From positions 39,772 to 103,771 of the forward strand of contig JAEZKC010000048.1 in assembly GCA_023436205.1 (NCBI GenBank): a stretch of DNA of 64,000 nt, in the 5' to 3' direction. The notes below the pieces were generated by a model, which saw only the letters and a program-made list of their open reading frames with translations, did not search any database and was not told the DNA's origin. Below are positions 8,296 to 16,234 of the stretch, in pieces; position 1 is the stretch's first letter; each line of letters opens with the position of its first letter. A program made the translations under genes and the position numbers. The stretch comes from Fibrobacterota bacterium (GTDB lineage: Bacteria > Fibrobacterota > Chitinivibrionia > Chitinivibrionales > Chitinispirillaceae).

Positions 8296-10575
8296 ATGAA
8301 ACAGCGGTGTGGTAAAGAGAAACGTCCCACAATCGGTTTCTTCATCTCCGAGCTGGAGAACTCCTATACTCAGACCTTGTGTAAAGGTATCACAGATTCG
8401 GCCGCTGCTGCAGATGTGAATGTGGTACTTTTCCCCGGTAAATCACCGAAAGCTCCTTACGATTATCAATATCAGTATAATGCCATCTATGAACTCCCCA
8501 GAAAAGAAAGTATAGATGCATTGATCCTTGCCACTGGCACCATGATAAATTTCTTGAGCACCGAGGAATTCAAAACTTTTTACAGTCGATACAACGACAT
8601 ACCCATGGTCAGTATTTCCATAGAGCTTGAGGGGATCCCCAGTGTACTGATTGACAACAAAATTGGTTTGAAACAGGCTCTTGAACATTTGATTGTTCAT
8701 CATGGGATTAGAAAACTGGCATTTATAAGCGGTCCTGAAAATAATACGGAAGCACAGGAACGTTTTTCAGTTTACAAGCAAGTGCTTCAGGAGCAGGGGA
8801 TAGAATTCGATCCGGATCTGGTCTGCAATGGTGATTTCACGCAGTATTCAGGGGTACATGCCGTAAATGAGATGCTGGACAGGAGACAGGTGACATTTCA
8901 GGCACTTGCAGCTGCCAATGATGAGATGGCATTGTCGGCCATGGCGGAATTGAAAAAAAGAGGGGTGCGCGTTCCCGAGGATGTCGCCATAGTGGGTTTT
9001 GATAATGTGCAGAGCGCCCGTTTTTGTTCCCCTTCTCTTACAACTGTTGCTCAGCCTATTTATGAACAGGCTTGTCGCGCTTTTGAACAGGCATGTGAAC
9101 TAATCGAGCGCAAATCAGCCGGAAATGTGATATTGCCGACAAGCCTTGTGTTGAGAGAAAGTTGTGGCTGTCTATCTCAGGCTGTAAGCTCAATCAATGC
9201 CTCCCGTAAACGATCCTGCTGTGGGGAACTTAGTCTTGCGAGTGGCCTTTTTGAGGGTACAAAGGATGATGAAAAATTAAGTGATGTTCTGCAGAAGATT
9301 ATATGTATTGCTGAAGAGGGGAATGTTGAAGAATCTGCCTGTCTTGGCTTACTGAATGAATTCACGCAGCTGGTATTCTCAGATGAAATGGATGAGAATA
9401 CGATTCTTTTCTGGCAGAATGCGATTACCGAGATCAGAACGCGGGCGCTGGCATCGGTGCACGATGTTGAGCAGGTGATAAAGTTGGAGGACTTTTTTCA
9501 CAGGGCACGAGTTGTGCTTCTGGAATCCTCGCTCAAGATGAATTCCAGGCGTTGGGATGTGCACCATAACGATATCCGCGGCCTTAGGGGGGTACTGAGT
9601 CTTCTTATCAGTGATGTTTACAATAGAGAGGAGTCTCTTCGTGCTATAGTTCCCAATTTGCGGGAAATGGGGATTAAAAGCTGTTATGTCTTTCTTTACG
9701 ATAAGGCTTCTGTCCACAAGATTACGGGCAACTGGACTTTCCCTGACAAGATCAGGCTGGCGATGGCATACAGCGACAAGAAATTCGGCACCTCTGAGAT
9801 GTGCGGCGCCGAAATGCAAGTTGATGATATGCTCAAGAGGGAAATTTTTCATGAGGAATCACGTTATACACTTGTCATTTCACCTCTGTTTTATATGGAT
9901 GAACAGCTCGGTTTTCTGATCTGTGAGCTGGATCTCAACGATATTTTTCTTTTTGAATCGCTTGTAATTGAAATAAGCTGTGCCTTGAAACTTGCTTACC
10001 TCATAAAGACCCGGCAGACCATTGAAGACAAGCTGCGCTTTGCACTGGAGGAACTCGAAAGGTACAACGAGCAGCTCAGCAACATTTCTCAAACCGATGA
10101 ACTAACCGGCCTTCTCAATCGTCGTGGCTTCCTCAACCAGGCCCGCCATACTTTAAGTGTTGCAAAACGGCTCAAGAAGAACGGCACGCTTTTCTTTGCT
10201 GATCTTGACCGGCTTAAGATGATTAATGACACCTGGGGGCATGAGGAGGGTGATAACGCAATAAGAGCAGTTTCCACTATTTTGCGTAAAACCTTCAGAG
10301 AATCTGATATTCTGGCACGTTTAGGTGGAGATGAGTTTACGATTTTCACAATTAATACCACTCCGGAAATGCTGGATAGTTTCCAGAAACGTATCGGCAG
10401 CTATGTTGAAGAGCATAACTCTTCCTCCGGTAAGCCATATCAGGTTTCAATCAGTGTGGGAGCGGTTCCTTTTTCCTATAATGACGCGCATGATATTGAA
10501 TCGCTTATGAACCAGGCTGATATCCTTCTCTACGAACAGAAGAAGAAAAAGAAGTCAGCAGCTCCAGTTTCCTGA
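8296..10575 (+). CDS. Sugar-receptor-like (Peripla_BP_3) / GGDEF diguanylate cyclase fusion
   Basis: A 759-residue cytoplasmic signalling protein. Residues 10-300 are a LacI/GalR-type ligand-binding domain (TIGFFISELENSYTQ, DIPMVSISIELEG, AAANDEMALSAMAEL, DVAIVGFDNV) with no DNA-binding helix-turn-helix in front. A helical and GAF-like middle follows. The C-terminus is a complete GGDEF domain starting at TDELTGLLNRRGF, with active site GGDEF at 677-681 and an intact RESD inhibitory site five residues before it. It should make cyclic di-GMP in response to a small ligand, probably a sugar. The start at 8296 follows GAGGGGAAGGG; longer in-frame starts at 8278 and 8206 lack a good site. Confidence 0.9.
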   Translation: MKQRCGKEKRPTIGFFISELENSYTQTLCKGITDSAAAADVNVVLFPGKSPKAPYDYQYQYNAIYELPRKESIDALILATGTMINFLSTEEFKTFYSRYNDIPMVSISIELEGIPSVLIDNKIGLKQALEHLIVHHGIRKLAFISGPENNTEAQERFSVYKQVLQEQGIEFDPDLVCNGDFTQYSGVHAVNEMLDRRQVTFQALAAANDEMALSAMAELKKRGVRVPEDVAIVGFDNVQSARFCSPSLTTVAQPIYEQACRAFEQACELIERKSAGNVILPTSLVLRESCGCLSQAVSSINASRKRSCCGELSLASGLFEGTKDDEKLSDVLQKIICIAEEGNVEESACLGLLNEFTQLVFSDEMDENTILFWQNAITEIRTRALASVHDVEQVIKLEDFFHRARVVLLESSLKMNSRRWDVHHNDIRGLRGVLSLLISDVYNREESLRAIVPNLREMGIKSCYVFLYDKASVHKITGNWTFPDKIRLAMAYSDKKFGTSEMCGAEMQVDDMLKREIFHEESRYTLVISPLFYMDEQLGFLICELDLNDIFLFESLVIEISCALKLAYLIKTRQTIEDKLRFALEELERYNEQLSNISQTDELTGLLNRRGFLNQARHTLSVAKRLKKNGTLFFADLDRLKMINDTWGHEEGDNAIRAVSTILRKTFRESDILARLGGDEFTIFTINTTPEMLDSFQKRIGSYVEEHNSSSGKPYQVSISVGAVPFSYNDAHDIESLMNQADILLYEQKKKKKSAAPVS

Positions 10576-10670
10576 TTTTTTTCGATCCTTTCGCATTGAA
10601 CTTTTTTCCCTTCGGAATGATCTTTGCGCTTCTCTACTTGTGAGCATATCTGTTTACAAGGAGAGCGCAT

Positions 10671-11180
10671 ATGCATTTCTATACCAAAAGTCTTATTTGG
10701 AGCACAATTTATTCGCTGGTCATAGTGGCGATTATACTTTTGATGCGGTCCACTTTTCTAAACCCTGCTCTCAATGCTGATCAGAGCGAATCACAGTTTA
10801 TAAATGAAGTCAGCGACAGTGAGCTTCTCAGTTTCTTTAGAGTAAACAGCCGAATTCTTGAATTGAAAGATATCGCCAAGCAGAAAATGTATCAGCTCAT
10901 TGGAGATAACGGCCTTTCAAAGGAACGCTACAATCAGATCGCATCCATGGAAAATGATCCCCAAATAAAATCTGATGCCACCCAAGCTGAAATTGAAAAG
11001 GCCAGAACCATTTCTAACGGCATTGAGGATCTTCAGACCGAAATGCAGCAGAAAGCTATGAATGCCATAGAAAAAGAAGATCTATCCGTTGAGAGGTTTC
11101 AGGAGATCAGCATGGAGCTGGAGAATAACAAACAGCTTCAGCTTCGGCTTCAGGAGCTTCTAACCAGAAACGAAAGTTGA
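10671..11180 (+). CDS. DUF4168-like membrane-anchored protein
   Basis: A 169-residue protein with one N-terminal membrane helix (residues 9-26) followed by a charged helical domain outside the cytoplasm. The two repeats GLSKERYNQIASMENDP and DLSVERFQEISMELENN match the DUF4168 pattern of unknown function. AAGGAGAG lies directly ahead of the ATG. It is convergent with the receiver-like gene that follows with one base between the ORFs. Confidence 0.7.
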   Translation: MHFYTKSLIWSTIYSLVIVAIILLMRSTFLNPALNADQSESQFINEVSDSELLSFFRVNSRILELKDIAKQKMYQLIGDNGLSKERYNQIASMENDPQIKSDATQAEIEKARTISNGIEDLQTEMQQKAMNAIEKEDLSVERFQEISMELENNKQLQLRLQELLTRNES

Positions 11181-11181
11181 G

Positions 11182-11697
11182 TTACTCCTTCTGAAGTTTT
11201 TTTACAAACTGCTCGATCTGCTTTCTCAGCAGTGGCTTTTTAAGCAGTACCACCCCTTTGCTGGATAATTCCTGCGCGCTTGTGCAAAGGGGATTCTTTA
11301 TGGCAGCAAAGAACTGAACTGAGGGGTTTAATGTTTTTACTGCAGAAAAAACATCCGTTGCCTTACGAGAATTACTCGGGGTATCGAGATCCAGCAGTAT
11401 GTTTTTGATTCCAAACTCCAAAATGAAATTTACTGCCATTTCTGAGTCTTCCAGAATTTTCACCCTGATCAGAGGTTTTAACATGGAGCATATCGATTCG
11501 AGAAACGGGCTTTCTGAGGCAAAAATTACAAGCTGAACAGTACCGGATTCCTTAAGATCCTCATCGGGTTCAGCTGAATTTGAAGAGGAATAGAGCCCGG
11601 CGAAGGCCTCTAGAGATTTGTTGAAATTGTGTTCTCTGTTCCGTTCAATTGCCGAGATCAGTTCCTGGAGTTTTGTGTCGTGGAGATGTGTTTTCAT
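11182..11697 (-). CDS. Receiver-like response regulator domain protein
   Basis: A 171-residue soluble protein. Residues 1-50 are helical and polar. From about 54 onward it follows a CheY-like receiver fold: VQLVIFASESPFLESICSML, phospho-acceptor candidate in ILLDLDTPSN, then the lysine in VLLKKPLLRKQIEQF. The acidic pocket at the end of strand 1 is replaced by ASES, so phosphorylation is doubtful and it may be a pseudo-receiver. There is no output domain. AGGCAGG lies before the ATG. It is divergent from the foldase gene at 11841. Confidence 0.6.
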   Translation of the reverse strand: MKTHLHDTKLQELISAIERNREHNFNKSLEAFAGLYSSSNSAEPDEDLKESGTVQLVIFASESPFLESICSMLKPLIRVKILEDSEMAVNFILEFGIKNILLDLDTPSNSRKATDVFSAVKTLNPSVQFFAAIKNPLCTSAQELSSKGVVLLKKPLLRKQIEQFVKKLQKE

Positions 11698-11840
11698 GGT
11701 GCCTGCCTTATTTTTATAAGATTATATGTGGCTTAAGCGTTTTTTTCAAGCTTTAAGCAATCGTAGGCAATTGTTTTCTGCATAATGTAGTTTTTGAAGG
11801 ATAGCGTCATTTCTACCAAATTTCGATCTGCAGGACCACT

Positions 11841-12851
11841 ATGAATAAAAAACTTTTTGCGGTTGTAATAGCCGCTTCTGCCCTTATGTTCTCTTGTGCG
11901 AAATCGAACAACGATGCAGATACCGCTCTTGTAGTCAACGGGCAGAAAATCAGTAGTAAGGAAATTGATGAAACGGCTGATTTTTTTTACAAGCAACAGC
12001 TTCAGCTTTTCCCGGAGAAGGCTTTTGAGGGAATGGGAAGTGAGATTCGACAGAGTGCTGCACGGCAGCTTGCTGCCAATATCCTAATGCTTGAGGAAAT
12101 AAAGAACAGAAAATGGGTTGCTGATTCGGAAACGGTTGCCGCTACGTTTTCAGCTATGATTTCCAAATTCAGCGATAAGGATGCGTTTTTGAAGGAGCTT
12201 TCAGCCATGGGCGAGACTGAAGGGGAGTTTCGCCAGCATCTTGCCGAGGAACTGCTTCTTGATTCGCTGCTTAATGAACTGATGGCCAGCTCCGATACCG
12301 CAGATGAAAAGGAATGCAAGGAGTATTATGAGGCAAATAAGGCCCGTTACATGGGAGCACCTCGGGTAAGGGCAAGCCAGATTCTCTTTTCTTTGAATAA
12401 GTCTTCCGATTCTGCTGAAACTGCGGCTTCATTTGAAAAGGCTCAAAAGGTTCTCTTAAAGGCTAGAGGTGGAGAGGATTTCGACAGACTGGCAAAGGAA
12501 TACTCGTCTATCCCTCTTCCGGCAGATATAGGATGGTTCAAAAAGGGTGATCTTATTCCGGATCTTGAAAAAGTTTTATTTACTTTAAAGAATGGTGAAG
12601 TCAGTGATGTTATAAAGAGCAGCTTAGGGTTTCACATTCTCAAGAAAACAGATGAGGAGAATGGCAGGCAACTTAAATATGAAGAGGTTAGAGATTTTAT
12701 CAAGAAAACACTCGATCTCACCAGGAAAAGTAAAAATGTAAACGGCTTCATCGACTCATTGATAGCTGCGGCAGACATTGAATATGTGGACACTACCCTG
12801 AAGGTTCCGGAAGGGATGAGTACCCAACAGCTTATAATGGGAAACCCGTAA
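11841..12851 (+). CDS. SurA/PpiC-type peptidyl-prolyl isomerase lipoprotein
   Basis: A 336-residue lipoprotein foldase. The signal peptide ends in a lipobox ALMFSC with Cys19 as the lipid site. A SurA_N-like helical region follows (about 25-150). A parvulin-type PPIC domain at about 165-265 contains PRVRASQILFSLN, FDRLAKEYSSIP, IGWFKKGDLIPDLE and SSLGFHILKKTDE. A C-terminal helix completes the chaperone lobe. Such proteins help unfolded outer-membrane or secreted proteins cross the periplasm, which fits the many barrels in this window. The ATG has AGGACC upstream. Confidence 0.85.
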   Translation: MNKKLFAVVIAASALMFSCAKSNNDADTALVVNGQKISSKEIDETADFFYKQQLQLFPEKAFEGMGSEIRQSAARQLAANILMLEEIKNRKWVADSETVAATFSAMISKFSDKDAFLKELSAMGETEGEFRQHLAEELLLDSLLNELMASSDTADEKECKEYYEANKARYMGAPRVRASQILFSLNKSSDSAETAASFEKAQKVLLKARGGEDFDRLAKEYSSIPLPADIGWFKKGDLIPDLEKVLFTLKNGEVSDVIKSSLGFHILKKTDEENGRQLKYEEVRDFIKKTLDLTRKSKNVNGFIDSLIAAADIEYVDTTLKVPEGMSTQQLIMGNP

Positions 12852-12861
12852 GACTGTTCAA

Positions 12862-13314
12862 TTACAGTTCTTTAAGTCTGTACTTGGCATATTTTAACTT
12901 CAAGTCATGTAACTGGTAAGCATCGCCATCTGGATGCATGCCTGCTTTGAAGAGCGTGTCCATCACTTCAAGCTGCTCTACGGTATCCTTTAGTTTCTTT
13001 ATATCAGGTGTAAACACTTCAGCAAGGCTGTTTTTAACCACTTTGTCCTGTTCTGCCTTATTGATCAGGCGAATTCCATAGGGGCCGGTGAGCTGCTTGA
13101 ACTCGGCGGCATGCTGGTCAAATAACCTGTCGGTAGCTCTGTTTTTAAGCACTTGTTCAATTTTATACCACACGTAGCGGATAACTGCTGCAGCCGGTAG
13201 AGAAATCCACCAATGCTTTAGTGAAATGGCTGCAACCACTCCACCTGAAAGTGAAAAAAAGAATCGATAAAAGGAAAACAGCCATTTCCATCTTTCGTAG
13301 AACAAATTTTTCAT
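12862..13314 (-). CDS. Hypothetical membrane-associated protein, 150 aa
   Basis: I do not recognise a family. The N-terminal 50 residues hold two closely spaced hydrophobic segments (FSFYRFFFSLSGGVVAAI and HWWISLPAAAVIRYVWY), a probable helical hairpin in the membrane. The rest is soluble and helical (LEVMDTLFKAGMHPDGDAYQLHDLKLKYAKYRL). The last part faintly resembles a J-domain-type helix pair but lacks the HPD tripeptide, reading HPDG only in AGMHPDGDAY. It is convergent with the foldase gene by ten bases. Confidence 0.6.
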   Translation of the reverse strand: MKNLFYERWKWLFSFYRFFFSLSGGVVAAISLKHWWISLPAAAVIRYVWYKIEQVLKNRATDRLFDQHAAEFKQLTGPYGIRLINKAEQDKVVKNSLAEVFTPDIKKLKDTVEQLEVMDTLFKAGMHPDGDAYQLHDLKLKYAKYRLKEL

Positions 13315-13390
13315 GATTTTTAGCTTTCTATAGTTTTATTAAATTAGGGCTCTACCTAATTTCAGAGATTCCAGATTTAAGGGGTTACCC

Positions 13391-13669
13391 TTAAGAGCGA
13401 AGCATGTCTTTGAGAGCCAGGGCGATTAGCTTGGCAGCCTCTTCACTGATGCCTTTTTGGGGTTTTGACTTGATACCGCGTTGTTGAAGAATGAACTGGC
13501 GCAAGCTCCGAGGTGCGGCAGTTGAAGCGGTTTTAGCTTCTGGCTTAGCCAGTTTCTTTTCTTTTGATTGGGCAGCTATTTTCTGAGCAAGAGATTGCTC
13601 CTCCCTGAAAGGGTTTCGGGGGAGTCTTATTAGTCCGTCTGAGGTGAAATATTGAGGTTTTTCGTACAT
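13391..13669 (-). CDS. Hypothetical protein, 92 aa
   Basis: A small basic protein rich in Lys, Ala and Gln, with a low-complexity centre and a helical end (EEAAKLIALALKDMLRS). No recognised domain, signal peptide or membrane segment. It begins six bases after the stop of the 168-residue gene on the same strand, so the two are probably one transcript. Confidence 0.6.
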   Translation of the reverse strand: MYEKPQYFTSDGLIRLPRNPFREEQSLAQKIAAQSKEKKLAKPEAKTASTAAPRSLRQFILQQRGIKSKPQKGISEEAAKLIALALKDMLRS

Positions 13670-13675
13670 GGAATC

Positions 13676-14182
13676 TTACACTCTGAATTCCCGTTCAAGA
13701 ATTTCGTTGATAAATCTGTCCAGGGATACCGGGTAGTATCTGAAATTGGGACTGCTCACAAGTCCCGTTCGGGTATTCTCCTGCTGCATAAGAACATCTT
13801 GTACCCTGTTTATATGGTCATCGGCATTTTCCTCAAAATGCTGAATACCAAAATGCTTGCTTTCCACCTTTAGATTTCTGTTATTGGAGTAAGCGAAAGA
13901 GAACAGACGTCCTTCGATATCTTTATCGAAAGTTTCGGGATCAAACACCTCTCCAAAGGATTCCTGCAGTGCACTTGCTGAGATAATGAACTTCGGTGAA
14001 ACGGCAATTCTCCCGTTCACTTCAACACAGTGAGAGGGGTTCTCATCAGAAGGGGCAACCATTATATAGGGCAAGTCGTGATAACCGGAAACGATGCCGC
14101 TTATCGGTTTACGGATTATTTTAGTATGGAAGTAAACTTCCCTCATCAACTCGTTAATGCCCGGATCGTTATTGTTCATCAT
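13676..14182 (-). CDS. Hypothetical protein, 168 aa
   Basis: A soluble protein of mixed alpha/beta character (GIVSGYHDLPYIMVAPSDEN, then VEVNGRIAVSPKFIIS) with no motif I can name. It is the upstream member of a two-gene unit with the 92-residue protein. A short AGG precedes the ATG at 14182. Confidence 0.6.
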   Translation of the reverse strand: MMNNNDPGINELMREVYFHTKIIRKPISGIVSGYHDLPYIMVAPSDENPSHCVEVNGRIAVSPKFIISASALQESFGEVFDPETFDKDIEGRLFSFAYSNNRNLKVESKHFGIQHFEENADDHINRVQDVLMQQENTRTGLVSSPNFRYYPVSLDRFINEILEREFRV

Positions 14183-14271
14183 AATGCCTGTGAAAATAAT
14201 ACATTCAACAATTACAGATTAACATATTTGCATGACAGTTCTGTTTATTGTCGGAATCGGCCGCTTTTTGT

Positions 14272-14805
14272 TTAAAGACGACCGGCAAGGGTGAGGAGTT
14301 CCTTTTCCATTTTTCTGAAGCGTTCTTTTGCCATATTAAGAGACTGAATTTTTTCCTTTTCACCGCCTCGGCGAACCTCGATTTCTGCCCAGCGTTCTTC
14401 CATCGATACAGGTTTATCTTTAAATCGTGTATCCGCATAAGCCACAATTTTGTTCTCAATACTTGACGGAAGCAGTGTTGGGTCATCGATGCCCCGAATA
14501 AGATAAATCTCGTAAATAGAGCCGTGAATCACGATTTCAGCGAGTTCTTCCAGCCCTTCGTTCTTAAGAATTGTAACTGAGTTAATTTCATGATCTCCCG
14601 GTTCGCCCCTGCCAATATCATGCAGTAATGCTGCCAGCTTTACTTTCTGAGAGTTCACTTTCAGCTCAGGGTGCTTTTTTGAAATGGCTTCCGCAAGGGA
14701 AAATGCAAATTCGCTGACCCCTTTCAGGTGAACGATTCTTTGCGGTGCAATATTGTATTTGTGCAGCAGCTTCAAAGCTTCTTCGGTATCAAAGTTTTTG
14801 ATCAT
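14272..14805 (-). CDS. HD-domain hydrolase
   Basis: A 177-residue HD-superfamily metal-dependent phosphohydrolase. The metal ligands are visible: His26 (RIVHLKGV), His62-Asp63 (LLHDIGRG), the downstream His72, and the closing Asp in IVAYADTRF. The layout is like YqeK-type and other small HD hydrolases that cut nucleotides or diadenosine polyphosphates; the substrate is not known here. AAAGGG lies ahead of the ATG. It is divergent from cobO. Confidence 0.85.
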   Translation of the reverse strand: MIKNFDTEEALKLLHKYNIAPQRIVHLKGVSEFAFSLAEAISKKHPELKVNSQKVKLAALLHDIGRGEPGDHEINSVTILKNEGLEELAEIVIHGSIYEIYLIRGIDDPTLLPSSIENKIVAYADTRFKDKPVSMEERWAEIEVRRGGEKEKIQSLNMAKERFRKMEKELLTLAGRL

Positions 14806-15032
14806 ACAACAATCCCTTTAAGGTATGCATTATTCTATATTAACTTTTCAAAAATGTTTCAATGTGAATTTCTGGTCAATATTTCAAGATCGGATTTGAT
14901 GTATAGGCAATTTCACAGCCGTTATACCTGGGTCTCTCAGGAACATATAAGGTCAGGGGTGGGCCACGATTTTAGATCCCTCAATGCCCAGGTCACCGCT
15001 TTTAATGGTGGATATGGGGATAAGGTTTTAAC

Positions 15033-15539
15033 ATGTTGCAGATTTATACCGGGAATGGCAAGGGAAAGACGACGGCGGCAGTGGGATTGGCGATTCGGGC
15101 TGCCGGAGCGGGGCTGAAAGTGTTTTTTGCGCAGTTCATGAAAAATACTCCTTCTGCCGAGTTGGAGATATTCAGGCTGTTAGGTGAAAAAATTGTCTTT
15201 CGGCAGTATGGGACTGGTAAGTTCATTGTTTCTGAAAGTACAGAAGAAGACAGGAAATGTGCACTGGAGGCGTTTTCCGAAGTTGAGCAAGCCATAGTCT
15301 CTAAAAATTATGGGCTGATAATAGCCGACGAACTTTGCACAGCTCTTTATTTTAACCTTATAGATATTTCCAATCTTCAAAGATTGCTGGAGGATTGTCC
15401 TTCTGATATGGAACTGGTGTTTACCGGGCGAGGTGCTCCTCAGGAATTGATCGAGAGAGCCGATCTGGTCACTGAGATGCGTGAGATCAAGCACTATTTC
15501 AGTCGCGGAATTGAGGCTAGAAAGGGAATTGAGTTCTAG
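15033..15539 (+). CDS. cobO: Cob(I)yrinic acid a,c-diamide adenosyltransferase (CobO/BtuR type)
   Basis: A 168-residue P-loop enzyme that attaches the adenosyl group of ATP to the cobalt of corrinoids, giving the coenzyme B12 form. The N-terminus carries TGNGKGKTTAAVGLA with the reversed-type Walker A loop (GNGKGKTT at residues 7-14). The later motifs LIIADELCTAL and VFTGRGAPQELIERADLVTEM are diagnostic for CobA/BtuR/CobO. No other cobalamin gene is nearby, so it may serve salvage. The 227-bp leader has small possible stems but no B12 box that I can see. Confidence 0.92.
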   Translation: MLQIYTGNGKGKTTAAVGLAIRAAGAGLKVFFAQFMKNTPSAELEIFRLLGEKIVFRQYGTGKFIVSESTEEDRKCALEAFSEVEQAIVSKNYGLIIADELCTALYFNLIDISNLQRLLEDCPSDMELVFTGRGAPQELIERADLVTEMREIKHYFSRGIEARKGIEF

Positions 15540-15573
15540 AGCCCGGCTTTTAAGAATGGCCCGAATTTTGATC

Positions 15574-15609
15574 CCATTTTTTAACGGCACTAGCTGCCCT
15601 AAAAAATGG
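15574..15609 (+). promoter_or_regulatory. Hairpin overlapping the ribosome site of the hemerythrin gene
   Basis: CCATTTTTTA (15574-15583) pairs exactly with TAAAAAATGG (15600-15609). Inside it GGCA (15586-15589) pairs with TGCC (15595-15598). The right arm takes in the first two G of the GGAGG ribosome site (15608-15612) that serves the ATG at 15618, so the fold could hide it. No T-run follows, which argues against a simple terminator. Confidence 0.5.
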
Positions 15610-15617
15610 AGGATATA

Positions 15618-16091
15618 ATGAATAAATTCATAGATGACCTGCGGGATGAGCATATTCGCATAAAAGATTTTTTTTCCAAGCTCGAAGCACTCTCCTCAAC
15701 AAGAGATTATGAAAACCGGGAACTGCTGTTTGCTAAACTGAATGATGTCTTGATCCCTCATCTGGAGGCAGAAGAGAATGTGCTGTTTGCGGAGGTGGGT
15801 TCAAGCGGCAATCTCAAAGACAATATACTGTACTACACTGAGCAGCATTCCATTATTAAGAAATACACCAGCGAGCTTAACGACAGGTCCAAACAGGCAG
15901 ATACATGGCAGGCTGGTATCGGGGTGCTTGAGGAGCTTGTCAACATGCATATTCAAAAAGAAGAATCAGATTATAAGAACATGATTTCCTCTATAAATCC
16001 AGAGCGGGTAGGTACTGTTTACGAAAAATATCTGCAGGAGGAAAGCAGGGTTCGAAAGCAGATACAGGATTCTCGAACTATGCCCTATTGA
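15618..16091 (+). CDS. Hemerythrin-like (HHE) cation-binding protein
   Basis: A 157-residue four-helix protein with the non-haem di-iron ligand pattern of hemerythrin domains: His12 (LRDEHIR), His48 and Glu52 (IPHLEAEEN), His77 (TEQHSII), and His111 with Glu115 (NMHIQKEESD). Such proteins bind oxygen, NO or peroxide and act in sensing or iron-centre repair. The start at 15618 follows GGAGG by five bases; the ATG at 15606 overlaps that site and is unlikely. The leader contains an inverted repeat that could mask the ribosome site. Confidence 0.85.
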   Translation: MNKFIDDLRDEHIRIKDFFSKLEALSSTRDYENRELLFAKLNDVLIPHLEAEENVLFAEVGSSGNLKDNILYYTEQHSIIKKYTSELNDRSKQADTWQAGIGVLEELVNMHIQKEESDYKNMISSINPERVGTVYEKYLQEESRVRKQIQDSRTMPY

Positions 16092-16176
16092 TAGTTCCGT
16101 TCAATAATTTTACTCTTCCCTGGTTCCGTGTGGACACTTTCAGAGTACATTTTGTTCACTCGAAAGATCCTCGTTA

Positions 16177-16210
16177 TTATCATTTTGTGTATATTGATAC
16201 AAAATGATAA
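16177..16210 (+). promoter_or_regulatory. Long inverted repeat, probable operator of the GH30 gene
   Basis: TTATCATTTTGT (16177-16188) and ACAAAATGATAA (16199-16210) are exact reverse complements, 12 bases each, separated by 10 bases. The centre lies about 40 bp before the GH30 start codon. There is no T-run, so an operator for a dimeric regulator is more likely than a terminator. Confidence 0.6.
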
Positions 16211-16234
16211 CCTCAACTTCTGCCAGGGGGGATT

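Noticed and set aside
14806..15032. Possible cobalamin riboswitch ahead of cobO
   Set aside because: The leader has small stems (CCTG/CAGG, CACC/GGTG) but no B12 box or other conserved core that I can recognise.
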